A DNA stretch of 64,000 nucleotides from Pedobacter frigoris (GTDB taxonomy: Bacteria; Bacteroidota; Bacteroidia; Sphingobacteriales; Sphingobacteriaceae). A program made the translations under genes and the position numbers. The notes beneath the pieces were generated by a model. That model saw only the letters and a program-made list of their open reading frames with translations. It was not told where the DNA came from and ran no database searches. Of this stretch, positions 17,298 through 25,509 are shown one piece after another; positions within the stretch are counted from its first letter, which is position 1; every line of letters begins with the position of its first letter. The stretch lies in assembly GCF_005116445.1 (NCBI RefSeq), contig NZ_SWBQ01000005.1:370933-434932 (forward strand), read 5' to 3'.

Positions 17298-18248
17298 ATG
17301 ACAGAAAAAATAGTAGTATTAGGTTCCAATGGTCAGATCGGTACAGAACTGGTAACAGCCTTACGTAAAACATATGGTGAGAGCAATGTTGTTGCTTGCG
17401 ACATCCGCCGACCTGATTATGACATCAAGAATTCAGGCCCTTTTGAGTTTGTAAATGTGCTTGAAAAAGACATCTTAAACGATATATTTCAAAAATATAA
17501 GCCAACTCAGGTATATCTTCTGGCGGCATTGTTATCCGCAACAGGAGAGCAAAATCCAAAACTGGCCTGGGATCTGAATATGAACGGACTACTTAATATT
17601 CTGGATCTGGCAATCACTTATAAAACTGCAAAGGTTTATTGGCCAAGCTCAATCGCCGTATTTGGACCTAATTCTCCGAAGGACAACACACCTCAGTTTT
17701 GTGTAATGGATCCCAACACAGTTTATGGCATCAGTAAACTGGCTGGTGAAAGGTGGTGTGAATACTACAATCAGAAATTTGGTTTGGATGTACGCAGTAT
17801 CCGTTACCCTGGACTGATCAGCTGGAAAGCCGCTCCAGGTGGTGGTACAACAGATTATGCAATTCACATTTTCCACGATGCATTGAAAAAAGGAAGCTAT
17901 GCTTCTTTCTTAAATGCCGAAACTGAATTGCCTATGATGTACATGGATGATGCCATTCGTGGTACTATTGAATTGATGGATGCAGAAGCAAATAAAATTT
18001 CTATCCGTTCAAGCTATAACTTTACCGGTGTGAGCTTTACTCCGGAGATTTTGGCTGCCGAGATCAGAAAACATATTCCGGATTTTAAATTAACTTACAC
18101 AGATAATGATCCGCGTCAGGCAATTGCGAACAGCTGGCCAAGATCTATTGACGATAGTGTCGCTGTAAAAGATTGGGGCTGGAAACCTGAATTTGATCTT
18201 GCAAAGATGACAGCAGATATGTTGGATAATTTAAAGAGCAGCAAATAA
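17298..18248 (+). CDS. tdh: L-threonine 3-dehydrogenase, short-chain dehydrogenase/reductase type
   Basis: Oxidises threonine to 2-amino-3-ketobutyrate with NAD+, the first step of threonine breakdown to glycine and acetyl-CoA. The 316 residues form an extended SDR: NAD loop 'VLGSNGQIG' at residues 7-15, catalytic serine in 'WPSSIAVFG' (about 117-118), and YxxxK as Y143 and K147 in 'TVYGISKLAGE'. 'YPGLISWKAAPGGGTTDYA' is characteristic of Cytophaga/Flavobacterium-type TDH as opposed to generic UDP-sugar epimerases. The partner kbl lies at 51783 in the same window. yebC follows by 13 bases. Confidence 0.88.
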   Translation: MTEKIVVLGSNGQIGTELVTALRKTYGESNVVACDIRRPDYDIKNSGPFEFVNVLEKDILNDIFQKYKPTQVYLLAALLSATGEQNPKLAWDLNMNGLLNILDLAITYKTAKVYWPSSIAVFGPNSPKDNTPQFCVMDPNTVYGISKLAGERWCEYYNQKFGLDVRSIRYPGLISWKAAPGGGTTDYAIHIFHDALKKGSYASFLNAETELPMMYMDDAIRGTIELMDAEANKISIRSSYNFTGVSFTPEILAAEIRKHIPDFKLTYTDNDPRQAIANSWPRSIDDSVAVKDWGWKPEFDLAKMTADMLDNLKSSK

Positions 18249-18261
18249 TACATTAAGAAAA

Positions 18262-18990
18262 ATGGGAAGAGCATTTGAATTCAGAAAAGAGAGAAAATTT
18301 AAACGTTGGGCCAAAATGGCCGTGCAGTTTACTAGGATAGGTAAAGATATCGTGATGGCGGTGAAAGATGCTGGTCCGCATCCCGAAACGAATTCACGTC
18401 TGCGTACAGCAATACAAAATGCGAAAGCAGTAAATATGCCTAAAGACCGTGTTGACGCAGCCATAAAAAGGGCTTCTGATAAAAGCATGGCCAACTATGA
18501 AGAGATTGTTTATGAAGGATATGCACCCCATGGTGTGGCAGTACTTATAGAAACCGCTACTGACAATACCAACCGTACGGTTGCTAATGTGCGCAGTTAT
18601 TTTAACAAAACAAACGGTACTTTGGGTAAAACAGGCTCACTTGACTTTGTATTCAACAGGAAATCGATCTTCAGATTTGTACCTTCAGAGAACCTGGATC
18701 TTGAGGAACTGGAGTTTGAACTGATCGATGCCGGACTGGAAGAATTGTACGTGGAGGCTGATGAAGAGGGGAATGATATTGCAGTTGCACAAGGAGCATT
18801 TGAAAATTTTGGTCCCCTGCAGAAAGCTTTAGAAGAAAAAGGTATAGAGCTAAAAAGTTCCAAACTGGAGCGCATTGCGCTTTCTCATCACGAAGTGACA
18901 GAAGAGCAGGCTGTAGACGTACTGAAACTAATTGATAAACTGGAAGAGGACGATGACGTTCAGGCAGTTTACCACAACATGGCAGAATAA
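18262..18990 (+). CDS. yebC: YebC/PmpR (TACO1) family regulatory protein
   Basis: A 242-residue cytosolic protein of the YebC family, first described as DNA-binding regulators and more recently as translation factors that help ribosomes at polyproline or other difficult motifs. Family hallmarks are 'MGRAFEFRKERKFKRWAKMA', 'DAGPHPETNSRLRTAIQNAK', 'NMPKDRVDAAIKRA' and 'YEGYAPHGVAVLIE'. It lies 13 bases downstream of tdh and is probably co-transcribed. It ends 2 bases before the convergent esterase gene with no room for a separate terminator. Confidence 0.93.
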   Translation: MGRAFEFRKERKFKRWAKMAVQFTRIGKDIVMAVKDAGPHPETNSRLRTAIQNAKAVNMPKDRVDAAIKRASDKSMANYEEIVYEGYAPHGVAVLIETATDNTNRTVANVRSYFNKTNGTLGKTGSLDFVFNRKSIFRFVPSENLDLEELEFELIDAGLEELYVEADEEGNDIAVAQGAFENFGPLQKALEEKGIELKSSKLERIALSHHEVTEEQAVDVLKLIDKLEEDDDVQAVYHNMAE

Positions 18991-18992
18991 GT

Positions 18993-19775
18993 TTACTTTT
19001 TCTGATTAGAAAATAACCATGGCAAGAGTTGGGGTTCGGCAAAAGCAGGATCCCAACTGTTGTGATTGGCCTCCGGGTATAATGTCAGTTTTGGCTCATA
19101 TCCCAGTACTTTCAATTGGTTGGCCACAATCAATGAATTCACGGAAGGCACCACATCGTCTTTCTCTCCGTGAAAAATCCACAGCGGTACTTTTTTGTAT
19201 TTCTGAACGTTTGCCACGTTATCCCCTCCGCAAATCGCAAATGCCGCTGCAAAGGTTCTTGGCTTCCGCCTCAGCATTTCATAAGTGCCCATGCCTCCCA
19301 TAGAAAGTCCGCCAACATATACCTGCTTTTTATCGATGAACGGTTTTTTCAAAAAGTCCTCTACCATCCCCAATAATGCGTGCATGGCTTTCGTAGGTTT
19401 TCCTCCTTTTGCAAAATTGAATTCACGTTTGCTATTAACAGTGTTGATGTTCACGTTGGCCCAATAGCTATCAGATCCGCATTGAGGAAAAACAATAATG
19501 GCGGGGTGTTTTTTACGGAATTTATCTTCCAGAAACTGTTTTGCTCCATGAGTCAGCTGCTTCTGATTGTCCTTTCCACTTTCTCCTCTGCCATGCAGGA
19601 AGAACAGGATTGGATATTTTTGCTTCGGATTGAAGTTCTCAGGAAAGAGAATCCTGTAGGATATACTGTCTTTTCCTTTGATAAAACTTCCTTTATCGTA
19701 CTTGCTGAGATCCTGGGCCTTACTGTTCAATCCAAAAAGCAAAACCATAAGAGTGGTTAATGTAATCTTGTTCAT
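18993..19775 (-). CDS. Secreted alpha/beta hydrolase (esterase/phospholipase-like, CE1-type)
   Basis: 260 residues with a signal peptide (MNKITLTTLMVLLFGLNSKAQ). It is a compact alpha/beta hydrolase: oxyanion-side 'ILFFLHGRGESG', nucleophile elbow 'GGLSMGGMG' (Ser near residue 157), acid residue in 'FHGEKDDVVP' and histidine in 'EANHNSWD'. This architecture is shared by dienelactone hydrolase-like and feruloyl/acetyl esterases; the substrate cannot be settled. It lies upstream of a REP-rich intergenic stretch and the BglX gene of the glucan locus. It could be a peripheral member of that locus but is separated by 268 bases. Confidence 0.82.
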   Translation of the reverse strand: MNKITLTTLMVLLFGLNSKAQDLSKYDKGSFIKGKDSISYRILFPENFNPKQKYPILFFLHGRGESGKDNQKQLTHGAKQFLEDKFRKKHPAIIVFPQCGSDSYWANVNINTVNSKREFNFAKGGKPTKAMHALLGMVEDFLKKPFIDKKQVYVGGLSMGGMGTYEMLRRKPRTFAAAFAICGGDNVANVQKYKKVPLWIFHGEKDDVVPSVNSLIVANQLKVLGYEPKLTLYPEANHNSWDPAFAEPQLLPWLFSNQKK

Positions 19776-19829
19776 TATACTAAACTAAACAAATTTGAAA
19801 TGTTTTAAAAATAAGGAGGTCGTTCGTTC

Positions 19830-19980
19830 GTCATCTGACCGCGCAGTTATGCGCGGTGCCCAATGACAGTTATCTCTGAAGCGGTCGTCCTCTCGATACT
19901 GAAACAAGTTCAGCACAGGCTGTAGGAGAGATGTTTTAAGCTATGCATGAACAAGAGATCCCTCGGTTCCTCGGGATGAC
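19830..19980. repeat. Cluster of REP-like palindromic elements between the esterase and bglX
   Basis: Bases 19838-19857 form a GC-rich hairpin (ACCGCGC / GCGCGGT, 6-base loop) nested between GTCAT and ATGAC. Bases 19901-19922 match 38945-38966 over 22 identical bases. Bases 19958-19977 contain ATCCC/GGGAT with an internal CGG/CCTCG palindrome running into GATGAC. Such mosaics of CATCCTGA / TCGGGATGAC palindromes are typical dispersed repeats of Sphingobacteriaceae. They may also end transcription of bglX on the minus strand's far side or of the convergent pair. Confidence 0.6.
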
Positions 19981-20043
19981 AACGTGTTGTAGCATCGGAA
20001 AGACGAGGGGCCTATAACATGAGGTCTCAGCATAATGATCGCT

Positions 20044-22341
20044 TTAGCGTAACGTAAACTTAATTGTACTTACATCCTTGGAATTGGCCCCAATAAATAA
20101 ATTAAAGTCTCCAGGTTCAGCGATAAACTTTAATTCAGAATTGTAGAATTTCAAATCTTCTGCACTAATTTTGAAGGTCACAGTTTTACTTTCGCCTGCA
20201 GCGAGGCTGATTTTCTGGAAGCCTTTTAATTCCTTAACAGGACGTGTAGAAGAGCCCGCAAGATCTCTGATATAAAGCTGCACCACTTCCTTTCCGGCCA
20301 GCTGGCCGGTATTCGTGACGATGATGCTTGCAGTAATGCTTTCTCCCGGCTTGAAGCTGGATTTACTCAATTTAAGATCGCTGTAAGCGAATGTTGTGTA
20401 GCTTAGGCCATATCCGAATGGATAGAGAGGCTCATTGCTTACATCCAGATAATTGGAGCGGAATTTACTAAACCATTTTCCGTCAGGAAGAGGCCTTCCG
20501 GTATTCTTGTGTGCATAGTAAAGCGGTATTTGTCCAACATTCTGAGGAAAAGTAGCAGTCAGTTTTCCTGAAGGGTTAATGTCACCAAACAACACATCAG
20601 TAATGGCCTTTGCAGTTTCAGTACCGCCGAACCATACATTCAGGATGGCAGGTACATTTTCATTTTCCCAGTTGAGCACCAGTGGTCGCCCGGTAAAGAG
20701 TACCAACACTACTGGCTTGCCGGTTTTAAGCAGTGCCTGCAGCAGGCTTTTTTGCACATCAGGAATTTCAAGATTGGTACGTGAAGAGCTTTCCCCACTC
20801 ATTTCAGAAGATTCTCCCAGTGCGGCGACAACTACATCTGATTTTTTTGCGATGTCAACAGCTTCTCTGATGATGTCCTCTTCAGGTCTGCTGTCCCTTG
20901 GAATATCACGGCCAAACATGGTCGCTCTTTTCTGATATTCTGCATCAGCAATCAGGTTAGAACCCAGGCTATGCAGAATTTTTACATTTGCACCTAAAGT
21001 TGCTTTCATGCCGTCCAGAAGAGAAGCAGTATTGGCAAGATCACTGTTTACACTCCAGGTACCAGGCATATTAGGACCCGAATTAGCTAAAGGGCCAATT
21101 AAAGCAATTGTGCCGGTCTTTTTGAGCGGCAGGGTTTGATTGGCGTTTTTAAGCAATACAAAAGATTGAGTAGCAGCCTCACGTGCGAATTGCAAATGCT
21201 CTGGCTTTAGTATTTCTGTTTTTGCACGTTCTTCATTGCAGTAACGGAACGGATCTTCAAACAGGCCCAGTTTATATTTAGCCTCAAGAATCAATCGGCA
21301 GGCATTCGTGATTTGCTGTTCTTTTACTTTGCCTTCCTGAACTGATTTTTTTAAAGTAGTCAAAAATCCTTCGCCTACCATGTCCATTTCCACACCCGCA
21401 TTTAGTGAAAGTGCAGAAACAGCCTGCAAGTCACCCAAACCATGGTCTACCAATTCATTTACAGCAGTATAATCCGTTACTACAAATCCTTTAAATCCCC
21501 ATTGCCTACGCAGCAGGTCTGTCATCAGCCATTTATTAGCTGTAGCCGGTATCCCGTTGATGTCGTTGAAGGAAGTCATGATGCTTCCCGCGCCTGCATC
21601 CACAGCTGCTTTATAAGGAGGGAGATATTCATTGTACATTCTGTCCAGACTCATGTCAGTGGTGTTATAATCCCTTCCGCCTTCAGCAGCTCCATAGAGT
21701 GCAAAGTGTTTTACGCAAGCCATCATGGTGTTGTATTTTGAAAGATCATCGCCCTGGTAGCCTCTTACCATCGCTCTTGCAATTTGAGAACCCAGATAAG
21801 TGTCTTCTCCTGAGCCTTCAGATATTCTGCCCCACCTCGGATCCCTTGAAATATCTACCATAGGAGAGAAAGTCCAGTTGATCCCGTCTGCTGTAGCCTC
21901 TATAGCGGCAATGCGCGCAGTTTTTTCAACAAGAGACATATCCCAGGTGCTGGACAATGCAAGTGGAATAGGAAAGGTGGTTTTATAGCCATGGATGACA
22001 TCCTGACCAAATATAATTGGGATTTTAAGCCTGGTTTGAGTTACAGCGATCTCCTGAGCCTTGCGGATCTTTTGAGGAGTGGTAAAGCTAAACATACCGC
22101 CAACCTGGCCTTTTTTGATCTTGTTCTCTACGTCCATACTCATTACTGATCCCGTAGTTGCTTCACCACCTGTCAGCAGGTTCAGTTGTCCAATCTTTTC
22201 ATCCAGTGTCATTTTAGACAACAGTCCATTGATAAAGGTGTTCATTTTCTGATCGGCTGCCGAAACACTCTTTTTTTGTTGCGCTTTTAAGCTTAGCGAA
22301 CTAAAAAATATGCCTAGGATAAGTAAGTATGTTGCTTTCAT
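20044..22341 (-). CDS. bglX: Glycoside hydrolase family 3 beta-glucosidase
   Basis: An exported 765-residue exo-beta-glucosidase with a signal peptide ending near 'SLKAQ'. The GH3 N-terminal barrel has 'CVKHFALYGAAEGGRDYN' (KHF at 211-213) and the nucleophile D290 in 'FVVTDYTA'. The GH3 C-terminal alpha/beta sandwich has 'VVAALGESSEMSGESSSR' and the general-acid loop region. A fibronectin-III-like domain closes the protein after about residue 660. It is the last gene of the glucan locus, 29 bases after a PF10091 glucanase. Bacteroides relatives in beta-1,2-glucan loci hydrolyse sophoro-oligosaccharides, which fits the neighbours. Confidence 0.93.
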   Translation of the reverse strand: MKATYLLILGIFFSSLSLKAQQKKSVSAADQKMNTFINGLLSKMTLDEKIGQLNLLTGGEATTGSVMSMDVENKIKKGQVGGMFSFTTPQKIRKAQEIAVTQTRLKIPIIFGQDVIHGYKTTFPIPLALSSTWDMSLVEKTARIAAIEATADGINWTFSPMVDISRDPRWGRISEGSGEDTYLGSQIARAMVRGYQGDDLSKYNTMMACVKHFALYGAAEGGRDYNTTDMSLDRMYNEYLPPYKAAVDAGAGSIMTSFNDINGIPATANKWLMTDLLRRQWGFKGFVVTDYTAVNELVDHGLGDLQAVSALSLNAGVEMDMVGEGFLTTLKKSVQEGKVKEQQITNACRLILEAKYKLGLFEDPFRYCNEERAKTEILKPEHLQFAREAATQSFVLLKNANQTLPLKKTGTIALIGPLANSGPNMPGTWSVNSDLANTASLLDGMKATLGANVKILHSLGSNLIADAEYQKRATMFGRDIPRDSRPEEDIIREAVDIAKKSDVVVAALGESSEMSGESSSRTNLEIPDVQKSLLQALLKTGKPVVLVLFTGRPLVLNWENENVPAILNVWFGGTETAKAITDVLFGDINPSGKLTATFPQNVGQIPLYYAHKNTGRPLPDGKWFSKFRSNYLDVSNEPLYPFGYGLSYTTFAYSDLKLSKSSFKPGESITASIIVTNTGQLAGKEVVQLYIRDLAGSSTRPVKELKGFQKISLAAGESKTVTFKISAEDLKFYNSELKFIAEPGDFNLFIGANSKDVSTIKFTLR

Positions 22342-22370
22342 TGTAGTGTGTTTTACTCGTGTGTATTAAA

Positions 22371-23765
22371 TTAGGGCTTGATCACGGTGGGTTCATATTT
22401 TTTTAATGCCGGACTGGTAAAGCCCAGGCGCATCAGCCCATTTACCGCCGGTAAGCTTTTCATGAAAAGGTTCCACAATAAACCCGTCCTGTAATTTTCA
22501 ATCATCACAATGATAGGGCCCTGATCAATCGCCAGATGTGATTTTGCATGCCAGTTTTTCTCTTCACTAAATGCATCTATAAATCCGTACTCACTCCATA
22601 GCTTGTCGCCCATATCAAAGTAGAAATGTTTTAAAGCCTGCATAGAATATTCCGGTGTATAGGGGAACGATGACAACGCAGCAGTAGGAGTAATCACACC
22701 ATGATCATTTGTTGGAGAGTGGGCGTCATATCCGGACCAGCTGTCAGAAGCAGTAAGCCCCCAGTTATTGGCACCATAGCCCTTAAATTTCTTCGGATTG
22801 TCAATGCAGTAAGCCCGGTTGATTAGAGTATGGTTTTTATTTTGCTCCCAGTAATCTGCATACTGGTCTTTCAGTCCTCTCGGATCAAGTCCGGTGAAGG
22901 AATAGTGTGTGAAAAATAGCGGTCCGCCAAAATCCATCCCCAAGGGGAGGTTGATGTCGTAATACTTTTTGCCATTTAAAAAATGTCTGCCCTGTGCCCA
23001 GCCATCTGCATATACCTGTCTGTTTACAGGAAAGCGCTGCGCACCCGCGGCCAGGATGTAAGTAATCAGACACTCATTATATCCCCTGATCTGGTGGTTC
23101 ATGGCCCAACCATTATTGGGGCTCCAATGCCAATACAGCATGTTTTGATTTTGAGTGAACCAATTCCATTCTATTGCTTCCCACAATTGACTGATCTTAC
23201 TCCTGATGCTGTTCTCTACCGGATTTTTTTCAGTGTAGTATTCCCTGGCCGTCAACAGTCCCTGAAATAGAAAGGCGGTTTCTACAATATCAGCACCATC
23301 ATCTTTCAAGCTGAAGCGGATGGTTTTGCCGGTAGCACCATCCAGCCAATGGGGAAAAGCACCATGGTACATGTCTGCTTTATACAGGAAATCTACAATC
23401 TTTTTAGTTCTGGCTGCCGCTTGCCCACGGGTGATGAATTTGCGCTCGGCCGCAACTATGATGGACATGACACCAAAACCAGTACCTCCTGTTGTGACTA
23501 CCTCGCTGCCATAATTGAACGATTCATTGCTTCGTTCACGTGCCATACCGCTTACTGGGTGACCGAAATCCCAAAAATACCTGAAGGTCTGCTTTTGTAC
23601 CAGATCCAGCAGCTGATCGTCAGTCAGATTTTTCTGGATCTTCATTTCAGGTTTTATCCCTTCATTTTTACCAGCTTCAGCTTTTTTCTGGGCACAGGCA
23701 ATATTGGTAATCAGTGTTATAGCAAGTAGTATCGGTGTAAAAAGTAAGTTTCGTTTCATGTTCAT
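22371..23765 (-). CDS. Glucoamylase-like (PF10091) glucanase, probable GH144 endo-beta-1,2-glucanase, copy 1
   Basis: 464 residues from the ATG at 23765. A TTG three bases upstream and an ATG at 23759 are alternatives. The signal sequence ends at 'NIACAQKK', either a lipobox or an AxA site. The single (alpha/alpha)6 catalytic domain has 'QKQTFRYFWDFGHPVSGMARER', 'GGTGFGVMSIIVA', 'YHGAFPHWLDG', 'LVQGLLTA'-like helices, 'WHWSPNNGWAMN', 'NWGLTASDSW' and 'LAIDQGPIIVMIENYRTGL'. This is the PF10091 pattern shared by GH144 beta-1,2-glucanases and the glycoamylase domain of cyclic beta-1,2-glucan synthases. It is a close paralogue of the upstream gene and abuts it with no gap. Confidence 0.85.
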   Translation of the reverse strand: MNMKRNLLFTPILLAITLITNIACAQKKAEAGKNEGIKPEMKIQKNLTDDQLLDLVQKQTFRYFWDFGHPVSGMARERSNESFNYGSEVVTTGGTGFGVMSIIVAAERKFITRGQAAARTKKIVDFLYKADMYHGAFPHWLDGATGKTIRFSLKDDGADIVETAFLFQGLLTAREYYTEKNPVENSIRSKISQLWEAIEWNWFTQNQNMLYWHWSPNNGWAMNHQIRGYNECLITYILAAGAQRFPVNRQVYADGWAQGRHFLNGKKYYDINLPLGMDFGGPLFFTHYSFTGLDPRGLKDQYADYWEQNKNHTLINRAYCIDNPKKFKGYGANNWGLTASDSWSGYDAHSPTNDHGVITPTAALSSFPYTPEYSMQALKHFYFDMGDKLWSEYGFIDAFSEEKNWHAKSHLAIDQGPIIVMIENYRTGLLWNLFMKSLPAVNGLMRLGFTSPALKKYEPTVIKP

Positions 23766-23768
23766 CAA

Positions 23769-25433
23769 TTAAAGACTGGCGCTGCTAAAACCCAGTTTTA
23801 GCATACCTGCTTTTACCTCAGGTGCGCTCATAAATAAATTCCAAAGTAGTTTGCTCCTGTGGTTTTCTATCATCACGATGATAGGTCCCTGATCAATAGC
23901 GAGGGTAGAAGTGGCAAACCATTGTTCTTGTATAGAAAATGCATCTACAAAACCATAATCCTTAAACAGCTTGTCACCCAGTTTATAGTAAAAGAATTTA
24001 AGCGCCTGCATGGATTCTGTCGGTGTATATGGAAATGAAGAAAGCGCTGCGGTAGGAGCAATCACGCTCCTGTCATTTTCAGGTGAGCTGGCCGTATAAC
24101 CATTCGGTATATCGCTGGCTGTAAGCCCCCAGCAGTTTTCACTGTATCCTGCATATTTTTTTGGATTGGCCGCACAGTATTTATAGTTGATCAGCGTGTG
24201 GGCACGTGTCTGTGTTTCATAGTTGGCATAAGCATCAGTTAGTCCATTGGGGTTGATGCCCATAAATGAATAGTGGGAGAAGAAGAGCGGACCTCCGTTA
24301 GTCGACCCCAAAGGCAACTGTACACCAAAGTAACTATTGCCATTTTTTATAGCTCCGTTTTTTGCCCAGCCATTGTCATACACTGTTTTTGGTATCGTAT
24401 GCGTTGTGGAAGAAGCGGCCATCACATAAGTAATGAGACATTCGTTCCAGCCGGAGACTGGAAGGTTCATCTCCCAATTGTACTGCGGACTCCAGTGCCA
24501 GTACAGCACATTGCTATTGTCTTTTTTATACCAGTCCCATTCTACACCGTTGTAGATGGCGGTTATGTCATTTCGTAAAGTTGTTTCTGCAGCATCGCCA
24601 TTAGAAAAATACTGGCGTGCAGTGATGAGTCCCTGCATCAATAGAGAAGTCTCTACCAAGTCACCACCATTGTCTTTTGTGCTGAATGGGAGGGCGACTC
24701 CTGTATTTCCATCTATCCAGTGCGGGTAAGCACCATGAAATCTGGTGGCTTTATTTTTGAGAAAGTCTACAATCTTTTGCATCCTTGAAAGCCCTTCAGC
24801 CCTCGAAATGAAGTTACGGTGGACACCTGTAACCAGGGCCATAACGCCAAAACCTGAACCTCCTGAAGTAACCGTATTACCGGAAGTATTTCTTTCTCTT
24901 GCCAACCCACTTACCGGATGCCCAAAATCATAGAAATACTTAAATGTTTTTTGCTGAACGAGCGTCAGCAGCTCATCATCAGAAATGCGGGGAAATTTAT
25001 CCGTGTCATCCATACCTGTACTCAGAATGATATTGACAGGATTGATCAGTTTACCGCCTTTAGCAGAAAGTAGCGCATTGCTGACAGACAAGGTGTATTT
25101 TGCAAAACCAGGTAAATTATTTTGAGGTGTAATGGTGATTGTTTTATCAGCATCCTGCACCGTAGAAGTATAATTTATGGCATTACTGCTATTGTCAGCC
25201 AATTTAATGGCAGCAGCTATGGTGGAAGTGTTTATAGCTTCTGTAAAGCTGAATTTAATAACCGGTTTCGCACTTACTGCATAGTTTAGTGTACCATTAT
25301 AGATGCCATCAACGGTAAATGATAAGGAAGCATTTGAAGAACCAGCGACAGGTGTACTGTTTTTTTTGCAGCTAAATACCAATACCAGCAAGCCAAAGCA
25401 CAACGCTGAAAACCTTAGATTTTTTCTCATCAT
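23769..25433 (-). CDS. PF10091 glucanase lipoprotein with N-terminal Ig-like domain, probable GH144, copy 2
   Basis: 554 residues. A lipoprotein signal (lipidated Cys in 'VFSCKKN', near residue 22) precedes an Ig-like Big_5-type domain (about residues 35-145: 'PVIKFSFTEAINTSTIAAAI', 'TITITPQNNLPGFAKYTLSV'). The catalytic domain starts near residue 150 and repeats the same landmarks as copy 1: 'QQKTFKYFYDFGHPVSGLARER', 'WHWSPQYNWEMN', 'CWGLTASDIPNGY' and 'LAIDQGPIIVMIENHRSKL'. The KK/E-free residues after the lipidated Cys do not decide surface display. It sits between the LamG lipoprotein and copy 1, and probably performs the first, extracellular depolymerisation while copy 1 acts in the periplasm; this division is inference. 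Confidence 0.85.
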   Translation of the reverse strand: MMRKNLRFSALCFGLLVLVFSCKKNSTPVAGSSNASLSFTVDGIYNGTLNYAVSAKPVIKFSFTEAINTSTIAAAIKLADNSSNAINYTSTVQDADKTITITPQNNLPGFAKYTLSVSNALLSAKGGKLINPVNIILSTGMDDTDKFPRISDDELLTLVQQKTFKYFYDFGHPVSGLARERNTSGNTVTSGGSGFGVMALVTGVHRNFISRAEGLSRMQKIVDFLKNKATRFHGAYPHWIDGNTGVALPFSTKDNGGDLVETSLLMQGLITARQYFSNGDAAETTLRNDITAIYNGVEWDWYKKDNSNVLYWHWSPQYNWEMNLPVSGWNECLITYVMAASSTTHTIPKTVYDNGWAKNGAIKNGNSYFGVQLPLGSTNGGPLFFSHYSFMGINPNGLTDAYANYETQTRAHTLINYKYCAANPKKYAGYSENCWGLTASDIPNGYTASSPENDRSVIAPTAALSSFPYTPTESMQALKFFYYKLGDKLFKDYGFVDAFSIQEQWFATSTLAIDQGPIIVMIENHRSKLLWNLFMSAPEVKAGMLKLGFSSASL

Positions 25434-25460
25434 TAATGATTATTTTGAATGAATAAATTA

Positions 25461-25500
25461 AAGGGTATTCCGCATGAATATTGTTCAGCTGAATACCCTT
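25461..25500 (-). promoter_or_regulatory. Perfect 10-bp intra-operon hairpin
   Basis: AAGGGTATTC at 25461-25470 pairs perfectly with GAATACCCTT at 25491-25500 across a 20-base loop, between the LamG gene and the first glucanase gene. On the minus strand it is followed by TAATTTATTC and has no long T-run. It is therefore more likely an RNA-stabilising or partial-attenuation structure than a full terminator. Confidence 0.55.
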
Positions 25501-25509
25501 CTGGTAATA

